Source: an uncultured Alphaproteobacteria bacterium
GTDB lineage: Bacteria; Pseudomonadota; Alphaproteobacteria; HIMB59; GCA-002718135
Assembly (NCBI GenBank): GCA_902621165.1
Contig: CACNKX010000004.1
Coordinates: 62,001 to 126,000, forward strand
DNA: 64,000 bases
Direction: 5' to 3'
Numbering within the stretch: the stretch's first letter is position 1; each line of letters begins with the position of its first letter. The notes under the pieces were generated by a model. The model had not been told where the DNA came from. It made no database searches and was given only the letters and a program-made list of their open reading frames with translations. Position numbers and translations under genes: made by a program. This document shows positions 8,784 through 18,704 of the stretch, in pieces.

Positions 8784-10213
8784 CCTAAACTAATTCCAAC
8801 ATTTTTGACTTGAAGATACGATTTAAGTCCATCAACCCCTTTTTCACGGCTATATCCCGATTGTTTATAACCTCCAAAAGGAGTTGCATGATTTCCGGTG
8901 AACCATTTATTTACATATACTTGACCAGCTTCTAATTTGCTTGCAGTCCAAGATGCTTTTTTAAGATCTTTTGTAAACACCCCAGCACCTAAACCATACT
9001 CAGTATCATTAGCAATATCAATTGCTTCTTCTTGATCTTCATATTCAAGAACTGAGAGTACAGGACCAAAAATTTCTTCTCTGGCTACAGTCATACTTTG
9101 TTTAACATTGTTTAGAACTGTTGGTTCCATAAAATATCCATCACGTTCTAATCTTTTTCCTCCATATGCCGCTTCTGCTCCTTCTTGGATTCCTGATCTT
9201 GCATAACCTTCAACTTTTTGAAGCTGATTTTCTGATATAACTGGAGTTAGGTCTGTATCTTTTTCTATACCAGGTCCAATTTTTAACGATTTACTCATAT
9301 CAACAAGCTTATCTACTAATTCATCTTTGATTGATTTATGAACTACCAATCTAGACATCGCTGTACAAATTTGTCCTGCAACACTAAATATTCCTGAACG
9401 TGCACTCTCTAAAACTTCATTTAGATCTGCGTCAGGGTATACTATACCAGCTGACTTACCACCTAATTCAACTACAGCAGGTATAGCTTTATCAGCACAA
9501 GCATGAAGTATCTTTTTTCCAGTTGCAACTGAGCCTGTAAATACTACGTGATTTACATCTTCATGAGATACAAGATAAGATCCTGCTTCATTCCCATATC
9601 CACAAATTATGTTTATTAATCCTTCAGGTACTCCAGCATTTTGTATTGCTTTAGCAAAAACTGTTGCTGACAAGGGGGTTAATTCTGCAGTTTTTATTAT
9701 TGTTGAATTTCCTGTAGCAAAAGAACATGACAGTGATCTTCCAATCATTGATAATGGAAAATTCCATGGCACAACATGTGCTGATACACCAAATGGTTCT
9801 AAAACTGTGTAATCAAAAACATTTTTTGCAACAGGTATTGTTTTACCCTCAAGTTTATCTGTTAAGCCTGCATAATAATCAAACATATCTGCTACATCAT
9901 TGAATTCTTTAATTGCTGAAGCGATATTTTTTCCATTTTCATAACAAAGAAGCTCACCACCTTCTTTTGAAACCTTTCTTGTCTCTTCTGCAATTTTTCT
10001 CATTAGTTTCGCTCTTGAAAGTAAAGGCATATCTACAAGTACTCTGCTGTTATAAGAATTTTTAGCTGCTTCAACCGCAAGATCAACTTCATTTTTTTTT
10101 GCACATGAAATTTCACCAATGATTTTACCATTTGAAGGATCATCAACCTTTATTGTTTCTTTGGACTCACTTTCAATCCATTTATTATTTATAAAATTCT
10201 TATATTTTTCCAT
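8780..10213 (-). CDS. NAD(P)-dependent aldehyde dehydrogenase
   Basis: 477 residues, full-length ALDH superfamily. Visible catalytic residues are Asn151 (VVPWNFP), Glu249 (VELGGKS) and the nucleophile Cys283 (AGQIC); the FTGSVATG cofactor motif is at 225-232. It would oxidise the aldehyde from the FAD enzyme to an acid, a PuuC-like role if the substrate is gamma-glutamyl-aminobutyraldehyde; betaine-aldehyde-type activity is an alternative. It resembles the ALDH at 48039, for example sharing the DFYAGLTDK-like segment. It is convergent with the oxidase and divergent from the gamma-glutamyl ligase, 84 bases away. Confidence 0.9.
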   Translation of the reverse strand: MEKYKNFINNKWIESESKETIKVDDPSNGKIIGEISCAKKNEVDLAVEAAKNSYNSRVLVDMPLLSRAKLMRKIAEETRKVSKEGGELLCYENGKNIASAIKEFNDVADMFDYYAGLTDKLEGKTIPVAKNVFDYTVLEPFGVSAHVVPWNFPLSMIGRSLSCSFATGNSTIIKTAELTPLSATVFAKAIQNAGVPEGLINIICGYGNEAGSYLVSHEDVNHVVFTGSVATGKKILHACADKAIPAVVELGGKSAGIVYPDADLNEVLESARSGIFSVAGQICTAMSRLVVHKSIKDELVDKLVDMSKSLKIGPGIEKDTDLTPVISENQLQKVEGYARSGIQEGAEAAYGGKRLERDGYFMEPTVLNNVKQSMTVAREEIFGPVLSVLEYEDQEEAIDIANDTEYGLGAGVFTKDLKKASWTASKLEAGQVYVNKWFTGNHATPFGGYKQSGYSREKGVDGLKSYLQVKNVGISLG

Positions 10214-10297
10214 TTTCTGCGTTTTTTAATCAATTATTTTTGTTTCATTCTTTATCATTTAGGATATGAAAATGATACAAATTTAATTTTAAGAAAC

Positions 10298-11656
10298 ATG
10301 AGTATTACATTTAATCAGTTAAAAAAACTAATAACAAAAAAAGAAATAGATACAGTTTTAGTTTGCGTATCAGATATGCAAGGTAGACTAAATGGTAAAA
10401 GAGTTACCGGAAAAGCTTTTATTGATTATGTTTATAAAGAAACGCATATGTGCGATTATCTCTATACCGTTGATATGGATATGTTTACTGTACCCGGATA
10501 TAAATCTTCTTCATGGGAAACGGGTTATGGAGATATGACTGTAATTCCAGATCTCAAAACGATAAAGATAGCAAATTGGTTAAATAAAACAGCTATAGTA
10601 ATATGTGATTGTTTAGACCATTCAGGAAAAAAACCACTTATTCATTCAACAAGACAGATATTAAAAGATGTTTTAGCTAAGGCCGACAAAATGGGATTTC
10701 AATCTATGGTTGGTTCAGAATTAGAATTTTTTCTTTTTAATCAAACTTATGAAGAAATTCATAATAATAATTATACAAAACTTAAAGAGTCTTCTTGGTA
10801 TATTGAAGACTATATGATTTTCCAAACTACGAAAGAAGAGGATGTGATGCAGGAGTTAAGGAATTCTCTTCTAGATAGTGGAATTTATGTAGAATGTTCA
10901 AAGGGTGAAGCAGCTCCAGGACAAGAAGAAATCAATGTTGTTTTTTCCGATGCATTAAACATGGCTGACAATCATATTTTAATTAAAAATGCGACAAAAG
11001 AAATTGCTTATAAACATAACAAAGCAGTAACCTTTATGGCTAAATATAACAAAGAAGTTTGTGGAAGTTCATGTCATATTCATAACTCTTTATTCGATAA
11101 GAAAACAAAGAAAAATATTTTTTATAACCCTAAGGATAAATATGGAATGTCTGATATTTTTAAAAGTTATCTTGCGGGACAAATTAAATTATTACCAGAT
11201 ATTTCAATTTTTTTAGCGCCAAATATTAATTCTTATAAAAGATTTCAAGATGGATCATTTGCTCCTACAAAATCTGTTTGGGGCATTGATAATCGTACTG
11301 CTGGGTTTAGACTAGCTGGTCATGGATCATCCATAAGAATTGAATGTCGAGTCCCAGGAGCGGATGTGAATCCTTATCTTTCTTTTGCAGCTTTAGTTGG
11401 TGCTGGTTTATACGGTATTAAAAATAAACTTAAATTAGATAAACCTTATTCAGGGAATATTTATGAGAAAAAAGTAAATGAAGTTCCTAAAACACTTAAC
11501 GAAGCAATCCAACTTGCTAAAAAATCTAAATTTTTAAAAGAGATATTTCCACAAGATGTACTTGATCATTATATCCATGCTGCCGAATGGGAGCAAAAAG
11601 ATTATGATGGTTCAGTTAATGATTGGCAATTACGAAGATATTTCGAACGAGGCTAA
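10298..11656 (+). CDS. puuA: Glutamine-synthetase-like gamma-glutamyl ligase (PuuA type)
   Basis: 452 residues in the glutamine synthetase superfamily. Metal and nucleotide motifs seen: MVGSELEFFLF, GEAAPGQEEINVVF, GSSCHIHNSL, NRTAGFRLAGHGSSIRIECR and VNPYLSFAAL. PuuA/GlnT-type members ligate glutamate to amines such as putrescine or ethanolamine with ATP, protecting the amine before oxidation. The neighbouring oxidase and aldehyde dehydrogenases favour that role over ammonia assimilation. Exact amine not determinable. Ten-base gap to the next ALDH gene indicates an operon. Confidence 0.85.
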   Translation: MSITFNQLKKLITKKEIDTVLVCVSDMQGRLNGKRVTGKAFIDYVYKETHMCDYLYTVDMDMFTVPGYKSSSWETGYGDMTVIPDLKTIKIANWLNKTAIVICDCLDHSGKKPLIHSTRQILKDVLAKADKMGFQSMVGSELEFFLFNQTYEEIHNNNYTKLKESSWYIEDYMIFQTTKEEDVMQELRNSLLDSGIYVECSKGEAAPGQEEINVVFSDALNMADNHILIKNATKEIAYKHNKAVTFMAKYNKEVCGSSCHIHNSLFDKKTKKNIFYNPKDKYGMSDIFKSYLAGQIKLLPDISIFLAPNINSYKRFQDGSFAPTKSVWGIDNRTAGFRLAGHGSSIRIECRVPGADVNPYLSFAALVGAGLYGIKNKLKLDKPYSGNIYEKKVNEVPKTLNEAIQLAKKSKFLKEIFPQDVLDHYIHAAEWEQKDYDGSVNDWQLRRYFERG

Positions 11657-11665
11657 TTTTACTAA

Positions 11666-13042
11666 ATGTTTGAGACTATTACTCCAATAGACAACTCCGT
11701 CTTAGTTAAAAGAGAATATGCAACAGATGAAGATATTGAAAAAAGTCTCAGTAATTCCTATGCTGTAAGAGAGCATTGGAAGAATATATCTCTAGAAGAA
11801 AGAAAAAAGTCAGTTTTAAATTTTGTAGAAATATTTTTAAAAAATAAGGATGTTTCTAGTAATTTATGTAAGCAAATAGGAAGACCTATAGCACAGTGCC
11901 CAGGAGAGATGCGAGGTTTTGAAGAAAGAGCTCGTTATATGATTGAAAATGCTGATAGAGCACTATCAAGAGTTGTATCAATTAAAAATGATGAATTTGA
12001 TAATTATATAAATAAAGAACCACTAGGGACTATATTTGTAATTGCACCATGGAATTACCCTTTCAACACTTCTGTTAATTCAATTGTACCAAGTTTACTT
12101 GCAGGTAATGCAGTTATATTAAAACATTCTTCTCAAACTCCACTCTGTGCTGAAGAATTATATGAGGCAGCTAAACAATCTTCATTACCAAAAAATATTT
12201 TTCAGTATTTACATTTAAATCATAATCAAACATCAAGAATAATTTCAGATTCAAGAATTAATCATGTTTTATTTACAGGTTCTGTAAGTGGCGGAAAACA
12301 AATAAAAAAATCTATAGGCACTAGATTTATTGGAGCCGGTCTAGAGTTAGGTGGAAAAGATCCTGCTTATGTTAGAGCTGATTGTGACTTAGATCATGCT
12401 GTTGAAAATTTAGTTGATGGATCATACTTCAATTCTGGTCAATCTTGTTGTGGTATTGAAAGAATTTATGTTGATAAAAAAATATACAATACATTTGTAG
12501 AAAAATTTAAAGATGTAACTGAGAAATATATTTTAGGAAATCCACTAGAGATGGAGACAAATTTAGGTCCAGTAGTGAAGCAATCTGCTGCAAATTATAT
12601 TAGATCTGAAGTTAACAACGCAATTAGTCAAGGTGGAAAAAATATTATAGATAACAAAAAATTTAATTTAGATGATGGTAATAATTGTTATGTAAGCCCA
12701 AGTGCACTCATTAATGTCGATCATTCGATGAAATATATGATGGAAGAAATATTTGGTCCTTCAGTTGGAATAATGAAAGTAGAAAATGAAAATGAAGCTT
12801 TATCTCTAATAAATGATAGTTCTTATGGGTTAACAGCAAGTATTTGGACAAATGATAAGTCTTTTGCAGAAAATTTTGGAAAAAATGTTGAGACAGGAAC
12901 TTTTTTTATGAATAGATGTGATTACTTAGATCCCGGCTTAGCATGGACCGGTGTAAAAGATACTGGAATTGGCGTTACTTTATCTGTTCTAGGATTTGAT
13001 CATTTAACAAGAGCAAAAAGCTATCATATAAGAAATATTTAA
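11666..13042 (+). CDS. Aldehyde dehydrogenase, succinate-semialdehyde type
   Basis: 458 residues. Catalytic Asn130 (IAPWNYP), Glu227 (GLELGGKD) and Cys261 (SGQSCCGIE) are present, with FTGSVSGG at 204-211. The tandem Cys261-Cys262 and LELGGKDPAYV are typical of the succinate-semialdehyde/gabD-like branch. In the proposed amine pathway it would oxidise succinate semialdehyde or a related aldehyde. It lies four bases upstream of an iron-type alcohol dehydrogenase, which could act on the same aldehyde in the reductive direction. Confidence 0.88.
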   Translation: MFETITPIDNSVLVKREYATDEDIEKSLSNSYAVREHWKNISLEERKKSVLNFVEIFLKNKDVSSNLCKQIGRPIAQCPGEMRGFEERARYMIENADRALSRVVSIKNDEFDNYINKEPLGTIFVIAPWNYPFNTSVNSIVPSLLAGNAVILKHSSQTPLCAEELYEAAKQSSLPKNIFQYLHLNHNQTSRIISDSRINHVLFTGSVSGGKQIKKSIGTRFIGAGLELGGKDPAYVRADCDLDHAVENLVDGSYFNSGQSCCGIERIYVDKKIYNTFVEKFKDVTEKYILGNPLEMETNLGPVVKQSAANYIRSEVNNAISQGGKNIIDNKKFNLDDGNNCYVSPSALINVDHSMKYMMEEIFGPSVGIMKVENENEALSLINDSSYGLTASIWTNDKSFAENFGKNVETGTFFMNRCDYLDPGLAWTGVKDTGIGVTLSVLGFDHLTRAKSYHIRNI

Positions 13043-13046
13043 GATT

Positions 13047-14195
13047 ATGGAAAATATTAATTGGAATTATCCTACTACAATCTGGTTTGGTGTTGATAGA
13101 ATAAAAGAAATACAAAAAGCCTGTGAAGAATTAAATATTCAAAAACCATTAATTGTTACTGATAATGGAATTTTAAAAACAAATATTATTAATAAGTTAA
13201 ATGATTGTTTAGATAAACAGGCAATTGTTTATAGTGATGTTAAATCAAATCCTACAGGTAAGAATGTTGAAGATGGTGTTAAAGCATTTAATGAAAATAA
13301 ACATGATGGAGTAATAGCTGTTGGTGGAGGCTCGGGTATGGATACAGGAAAGGCAATTGCATTCATGGCCAAGCAAGAAAGACCAATCTGGGATTTTGAA
13401 GATATTGGTGACTGGTGGACTAGAGCTAATGCAGATTCAATTTTTCCAATAATTGCTTTACCAACTACAGCTGGTACTGGCTCTGAAACTGGGAGAGCAT
13501 CAGTCTTTACTAATGAAAAAACACAAGAAAAAAAAATAATTTTCCATCCAAAAATGCTTCCATCAATTGTTATCCTTGATCCAAATTTGACAATTCCACT
13601 TCCTGCAAATTTAACAGCCTTTACAGGAATGGATGCACTAGCTCATTGCTTAGAAGCATATTTGTCTAATATTTTCCATCCTTATTCTCAAGGTATTGCA
13701 TTAGAGGGTATTAGATTAGTAAAAAATAATCTTGTTCATGCTTTTAATAATGGATCAAACTTAGAAGCTAGATCGCATATGCTAGCATCTTCATCTATGG
13801 GCTCAATAGCTTTCCAAAAAGGTTTAGGTGCTATCCATTCTTTAAGTCATCCTGTTGGTGCAATTTATAATACACATCATGGATTAACCAATGCAGTATT
13901 TATGCCATATGTTTTACAATATAATAAAAAAGGTATTGAAGAAAAAATTATAGATATTTCAAGATATATAAATTTAAAATCAGCAACATTTAACAATTTT
14001 ATGGATTGGATTTTAGAGCTTAGATCTAATTTAAATATTCCTCATACTTTAAGTGAAATAATTGATGATGACAAAAATTTAGAAAAAATGAGTTTAATGG
14101 CTTTTAATGATCCTTCCACAAGTACAAATCCTATACCAGTTAATGCAGAAGATTTTTTAAAAATGTATATTAACGCCTTTAAAGGTGATTTATAA
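13047..14195 (+). CDS. Iron-containing alcohol dehydrogenase
   Basis: 382 residues, complete Fe-ADH family. The nucleotide motif GGGSGMDTGKA and the segment ALPTTAGTGSETG are present. Metal ligands are in FTGMDALAHCLEAY and in GAIHSLSHPVGAIYNTHHG. The family interconverts alcohols and aldehydes, often 4-hydroxybutyrate or lactaldehyde type. Sitting last in the ligase-ALDH-ADH operon, it may feed an alcohol or drain a semialdehyde. Convergent with the UxaA-type gene, two bases between stops. Confidence 0.9.
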   Translation: MENINWNYPTTIWFGVDRIKEIQKACEELNIQKPLIVTDNGILKTNIINKLNDCLDKQAIVYSDVKSNPTGKNVEDGVKAFNENKHDGVIAVGGGSGMDTGKAIAFMAKQERPIWDFEDIGDWWTRANADSIFPIIALPTTAGTGSETGRASVFTNEKTQEKKIIFHPKMLPSIVILDPNLTIPLPANLTAFTGMDALAHCLEAYLSNIFHPYSQGIALEGIRLVKNNLVHAFNNGSNLEARSHMLASSSMGSIAFQKGLGAIHSLSHPVGAIYNTHHGLTNAVFMPYVLQYNKKGIEEKIIDISRYINLKSATFNNFMDWILELRSNLNIPHTLSEIIDDDKNLEKMSLMAFNDPSTSTNPIPVNAEDFLKMYINAFKGDL

Positions 14196-14197
14196 AT

Positions 14198-15700
14198 TTA
14201 TAGCGTTGCTCCAATTATCCAAGGATTAAATTCATCATCACCATAATCATTTATTTCGCTCTTTGATTTTTCACCAGATGCAACTGAAATTATTTTATCA
14301 AATATTTCTTTCCCAACTTCATTAACGCTTGCAACGTTATCCATAATAGTACCTGCATTGATGTCCATATCTTCACTAAGTTTATTATACATATTTGTAT
14401 TTGTTGCTATTTTAATACTTGGAGTGGGTTTAAATCCAAAGCACGAACCTCGACCAGTAGTAAAACAAATAACATTAGCGCCAGAAGCAACTTGACCAGT
14501 TACAGAAACAGGATCATAACCTGGAGAATTCATAAAGTTAAAACCTTTGGTTTTAACCTGTTCAGCATAATCGAGAACATCAACCATCTTTCTATTTCCA
14601 GCTTTGGATACTGCGCCTAATGATTTTTCCAGAATTGTAGTTAAACCTCCTTTTTTATTACCAGGACTTGGATTATTATCTAATGTGCTATCGTTGCTAG
14701 CAACATATTTTTTCCACCATTCAATTTGTTTATTAAGTTTTTCTATATTTTTTTCGTTTGATGATTTTTCAAATAATAAATGTTCTGCTCCATATATTTC
14801 TGGAGTCTCTGATAGTAATGTTGTTCCACCATGATCAATAATCATATCTGAAGCAAAGCCTAGCGCAGGATTTGCAGTTATCCCAGAATACGAATCTGAA
14901 CCACCACATTGCAAAGCAACTGTTAGTTCTGAAATGGGTATATTTGTTCTAGAAATACTATTAATTTCATTTAGTTGATTAATAATTTTTGAAGTTACTT
15001 TCGTTATTATTTCATTTGTTCCACCTTCATCTTGAATATTCAAATATTCAATATTTCTTTTTTCCTGATCATTGTTGTACAAACTTATTTGGGCACATTC
15101 GCATCCAAGTCCAATAACAAAAACTTTTCCAAAATTAGGATGAATTTTAAAACCTTCAATAGTTCTGTTAAATACATTCATGGCATATCCAGAAGTATTC
15201 ATCCCACAACCTGATGAATGTTTTAAACAAACTGCCCCATCAATGTTATTAAAATTATTATTTTTTAAATAATTATTTATTTTATCAGATATTTTTTTAA
15301 CAACTGTTGCTGAACAATTAACTGTACTAATTAAACCTATATAATTCCTAGTACCTGATGATCCATTATTCCTTTTAAAGCCTTTAAAGTATTCTGTTTT
15401 TTCACTTTTATTAATATCATTTCTAATATCTTTACGGATATATTCTCTTTTGAATTCACTATATCCCATATTATGGGAATGTACATGTTCACCAGGTTCT
15501 ATATTTTTATTAGAGATTCCTATTATCTGACCATACTTAAAAATAAAATCACCACTTTTAATTTTTTTTAAAGAAATTTTATGGCCATAAGGAATATTAT
15601 TTATAGATTTAATTCCATAATTTATATTAATATTCTGAGGAATATCCATTGGAGCAATTCCAATATTATCTTTTTCATTTAATTTGATTATGTTAAACAT
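14198..15700 (-). CDS. UxaA-family sugar-acid dehydratase (altronate/galactarate type)
   Basis: 500 residues. The N-terminal ~95 residues form a SAF-like domain ending EPGEHVHSHNM; the rest is the UxaA catalytic region with NGSSGTRNYIG, HSSGCGMN, GLGCECAQ, LQCGGSDSYSGITANPALG and GRGSCFGFKPTPSIKIATN. Conserved Cys residues in these motifs ligand iron in the family, which dehydrates altronate, galactarate or related acids to 2-keto-3-deoxy acids. The protein is complete. Divergent from a sugar-dehydrogenase-like SDR 28 bases away, it fits the dehydration step of an oxidative sugar pathway; the sugar is unknown. Confidence 0.87.
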   Translation of the reverse strand: MFNIIKLNEKDNIGIAPMDIPQNININYGIKSINNIPYGHKISLKKIKSGDFIFKYGQIIGISNKNIEPGEHVHSHNMGYSEFKREYIRKDIRNDINKSEKTEYFKGFKRNNGSSGTRNYIGLISTVNCSATVVKKISDKINNYLKNNNFNNIDGAVCLKHSSGCGMNTSGYAMNVFNRTIEGFKIHPNFGKVFVIGLGCECAQISLYNNDQEKRNIEYLNIQDEGGTNEIITKVTSKIINQLNEINSISRTNIPISELTVALQCGGSDSYSGITANPALGFASDMIIDHGGTTLLSETPEIYGAEHLLFEKSSNEKNIEKLNKQIEWWKKYVASNDSTLDNNPSPGNKKGGLTTILEKSLGAVSKAGNRKMVDVLDYAEQVKTKGFNFMNSPGYDPVSVTGQVASGANVICFTTGRGSCFGFKPTPSIKIATNTNMYNKLSEDMDINAGTIMDNVASVNEVGKEIFDKIISVASGEKSKSEINDYGDDEFNPWIIGATL

Positions 15701-15728
15701 AACTTAGATTAATATATCATAAATAATC

Positions 15729-16499
15729 ATGAACGAAATCGCAACTTATCCATCACTAAAAGATAGAGTAGTGCTTATTACAGGGGGTGCCTCAGGAATT
15801 GGGGAAAGTATTGTCGAACAATTTGCTTCTCAAAAATCAAAAGTTGCATTTTTAGATATAAATGATGAGTTAGGAAACGAATTATCAAAAAAAATTAAAA
15901 ACAAATATGATATTGATAGTCTATTTGTAAAATGTGATTTAAAAAATATAGAACAACTTAAAAGTTCATTAGAACAAGTAAAAAAAGAAATTGGGCCAAT
16001 TTCAATTCTGGTAAATAATGCAGCAAATGATGAGAGACATGATCTAGATAGTGTCACCCCTGAATATTGGGATGATAGAATGAATATTAATTTAAGACAT
16101 TATTTTTTTGCAACTCAAGCTGTCTATAAAGACATGAAGGATTTAGGAAAAGGTTCTGTTGTAAATATAGGTAGTTTTTCATGGATGATTTCTCAAGGCG
16201 GTATGCCTGGATATACCACTGCAAAATCTGCGATTATGGGATTAACAAGAACTTTAGCAAGAGATTTAGGTGTCTATAACATCAGAGTAAATTGTATTGT
16301 TCCTGGCTGGATCATTACGGAGAGGCAAAAAAAATTATGGCTTACTCCAGAAATTAAAAAAACTCAACTTGAGAGACAATGTATTAAGAGAATGCTTATG
16401 CCTGAAGATATATCAAAGCCAGTTTTGTTTTTTGCATCAGATCAAAGTTCTGGTTGTACCGCACAAAATTATGTAATTGATGGTGGCATAGTTAATTAA
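15729..16499 (+). CDS. SDR oxidoreductase resembling D-xylose/aldose 1-dehydrogenase
   Basis: 256 residues. TGGASGIG (18-25), the NNAAN motif (96-100), Ser149/151 and Tyr162-x3-Lys166 form the classical SDR site. From memory, the start YPSLKDRVVLITGG and the segment YWDDRMNINLRHYFFATQAV closely resemble the Caulobacter-type xylose dehydrogenase. The reaction would be aldose to aldonolactone with NAD(P). With the divergent UxaA-type dehydratase it outlines oxidation followed by dehydration. Its stop overlaps the next start as TAATG. Confidence 0.85.
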   Translation: MNEIATYPSLKDRVVLITGGASGIGESIVEQFASQKSKVAFLDINDELGNELSKKIKNKYDIDSLFVKCDLKNIEQLKSSLEQVKKEIGPISILVNNAANDERHDLDSVTPEYWDDRMNINLRHYFFATQAVYKDMKDLGKGSVVNIGSFSWMISQGGMPGYTTAKSAIMGLTRTLARDLGVYNIRVNCIVPGWIITERQKKLWLTPEIKKTQLERQCIKRMLMPEDISKPVLFFASDQSSGCTAQNYVIDGGIVN

Positions 16500-17686
16500 T
16501 GAAAAAAAAATCCAAAATTGCTTTTGGTAGATTAGACTTACTTAGAAATGATACTTTAAATAATAAAAATAAAATTAGAATTGGTTTTATTGGTGGAGGT
16601 CCTAATTCATTTATTGGATACACACATAGGTTATCAGCAAGATTTGATAATAAATTTGAATTTGTTGCTGGAATATTTTCAAAGGATAAAAAAAAATCTA
16701 AATCTTTTGGTTCTTCATTAGGATTAGCTGATGATCGTTGTTACAGTGATTATAAGTCTATGGCATCCGCTGAGTCAAAAAGAAATGATGGTATTCAAGC
16801 GCTTGGAATAATGACTCCATCGGGTGATCATTATAAGATAGCAAAAGTATTTATTGAAAAAGGAATACATATTATTTGTGACAAACCTTTAACCGCAACG
16901 GTTGAGGATGCTGTTAAATTAAAAAAAGTAATTTTAAAAAATAAAATTGTATTTGCATTAACACACAATTACTCAAGCTATCCAATGCTACGAGAGGCAA
17001 AAAATATTATTTCAAATCATAAATTAGGAAAAATCAATTTAATAAATGTTGAGTACCCCCAAGGTTATACAGTCGGAGTAAAAAAGAAAGATGAAAAAAG
17101 AACATTAAAATGGAGACTAGATAAAAAACAATCTGGGCCCTCAATGATATTATCTGAAATTGGAACTCACGCGTATCATTTGTTGAGATATGTGACTGGA
17201 TTAGAGGCAAATGAAATATCAGCAGAAGTAAATTCATTATCCTCAGAAATTTCAGTTGATGATAATGCTTTTGTATTATTAAGAATGCGAAATAAGGCAA
17301 GAGGTATAATCTGGGTATCGTCTGCTGCTACTGGTGGAGAAAATGGTCTAAAAATTAGAGTGTATGGAACAAAAGGTTCAATAGAATGGTTACAGGATGA
17401 TCCAAATAATCTAAAGTTTACAGAACTAGATAAACCAATGAAAGTTATAACAAGAGCAAGTAAATTAGTATCTAAATTTTCACTATCATCTTCAAGAATT
17501 GCTGCTGGTCACCCAGAAGGTTTCTTTGAAGCTTTTGCAAATATTTATTCAGAATTTGCTGATCAGATTCATAATAAAAATAAAAAATATTCATTTCCAA
17601 CAATTGATGATGGTGTCGCTGGTATTAAATTTATTTATGCAGCAAAAAAATCTTCTAATTTAAATTCAAAGTGGATAAAAATCTAA
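16499..17686 (+). CDS. Gfo/Idh/MocA-family oxidoreductase
   Basis: 395 residues. A basic ~25-residue N-terminal extension precedes the nucleotide-binding IGFIGGGPNSFIGYTH; CDKPLT is the EKP-equivalent motif and WRLDKKQSGPSMILSEIGTHAYHL contains the catalytic-region His. The C-terminal sheet domain is complete. Family members oxidise sugars, inositols or keto-sugars with NAD(P). It is translationally coupled to the SDR before it and one base from the IolG-like gene after it. Substrate not assignable. Confidence 0.88.
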   Translation: MKKKSKIAFGRLDLLRNDTLNNKNKIRIGFIGGGPNSFIGYTHRLSARFDNKFEFVAGIFSKDKKKSKSFGSSLGLADDRCYSDYKSMASAESKRNDGIQALGIMTPSGDHYKIAKVFIEKGIHIICDKPLTATVEDAVKLKKVILKNKIVFALTHNYSSYPMLREAKNIISNHKLGKINLINVEYPQGYTVGVKKKDEKRTLKWRLDKKQSGPSMILSEIGTHAYHLLRYVTGLEANEISAEVNSLSSEISVDDNAFVLLRMRNKARGIIWVSSAATGGENGLKIRVYGTKGSIEWLQDDPNNLKFTELDKPMKVITRASKLVSKFSLSSSRIAAGHPEGFFEAFANIYSEFADQIHNKNKKYSFPTIDDGVAGIKFIYAAKKSSNLNSKWIKI

Positions 17687-17687
17687 A

Positions 17688-18689
17688 ATGATTAATTTTA
17701 CCTTATTAGGAACAGGAAGAATTGGGAAATTACATGCGTCAACCATAAATGATCATCCAGAAGCGAGCCTCAAATATGTTTATGACATTGATACAAGCTC
17801 TGCTAAAAAAATTGCAAAAAAATATAGTTGTGAAATTGCAAAGACTGCAAAGGAAGCAATTTCTTCAGATCAAATAAATGCTATTTTAATTGCTTCTGCA
17901 ACACCTACTCATACAGATTATATTTCTCTAGGAGCAGAATGTAATAAAGCTATATTATGTGAAAAGCCAATTGATTTAGATATAAATAAAGTAAATAAAT
18001 GTTGGCAAAAAATTAAAAAATATAAACCAACTATACAAATTGGTTTTAATCGTAGATTTGATCCTAATCATAATAAAGTACAAAGTGAGGTTCTATCAGG
18101 AAAGATTGGTAAAATTGAAATGATTGTAATCACAAGTAGAGATCCTTCTCCACCTGGTATTGATTATTTAAAACAATCGGGTGGAATTTTTAGAGATTGT
18201 TCAATTCATGATTTTGATTTGGCACGATTTATTCTTAATAATGATCCAATTGTAGAAGTTTTTGCACAAGGTTCTGTAAATGTCTCAAATGATTTTAAGG
18301 TTACCAATGATTATGACACAACTATGTGTTTTATGAAATCAAAAAAAGGTGTTTTAGTTCATATAAATAATTCAAGAAGAGCCGTCTATGGTTATGATCA
18401 AAGACTCGAAGTATTTGGAAGTAATGGAATGTTAATTTCTGATAATGTTCCAAATAATGATATCAATTACTATAATCAAAATTTATCATTTGCAAAAAAA
18501 CCTATTAAAAATTTTTTTATTGAAAGATACAAAGATGCTTATCAAATACAATTAGATCAATTTATTAAATCAATAAAAAATAAAAAAAATATATCAGTCA
18601 CTTTTGAGGATGGAAAGAATGCTTTAATTCTTGCTAATTCAGCTACTAAATCAGCAAAATTAAATAAAGTTGTAAAACCAAAATTTTAG
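17688..18689 (+). CDS. iolG: Inositol 2-dehydrogenase-like protein (Gfo/Idh/MocA)
   Basis: 333 residues, usual IolG length. LLGTGRIGKLHA near the N-terminus binds NAD(P); CEKPID, IGFNRRFDPNH and GGIFRDCSIHDFDLARF are the hallmarks of the inositol dehydrogenase branch, including the catalytic Asp/His in DCSIHDFD. It would oxidise myo-inositol or a similar cyclitol at C2. No other iol genes (iolB, C, D, E) are in the window, so the symbol describes the family rather than a proven pathway. Confidence 0.8.
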   Translation: MINFTLLGTGRIGKLHASTINDHPEASLKYVYDIDTSSAKKIAKKYSCEIAKTAKEAISSDQINAILIASATPTHTDYISLGAECNKAILCEKPIDLDINKVNKCWQKIKKYKPTIQIGFNRRFDPNHNKVQSEVLSGKIGKIEMIVITSRDPSPPGIDYLKQSGGIFRDCSIHDFDLARFILNNDPIVEVFAQGSVNVSNDFKVTNDYDTTMCFMKSKKGVLVHINNSRRAVYGYDQRLEVFGSNGMLISDNVPNNDINYYNQNLSFAKKPIKNFFIERYKDAYQIQLDQFIKSIKNKKNISVTFEDGKNALILANSATKSAKLNKVVKPKF

Positions 18690-18704
18690 TTATAGATAAA
18701 TTCT

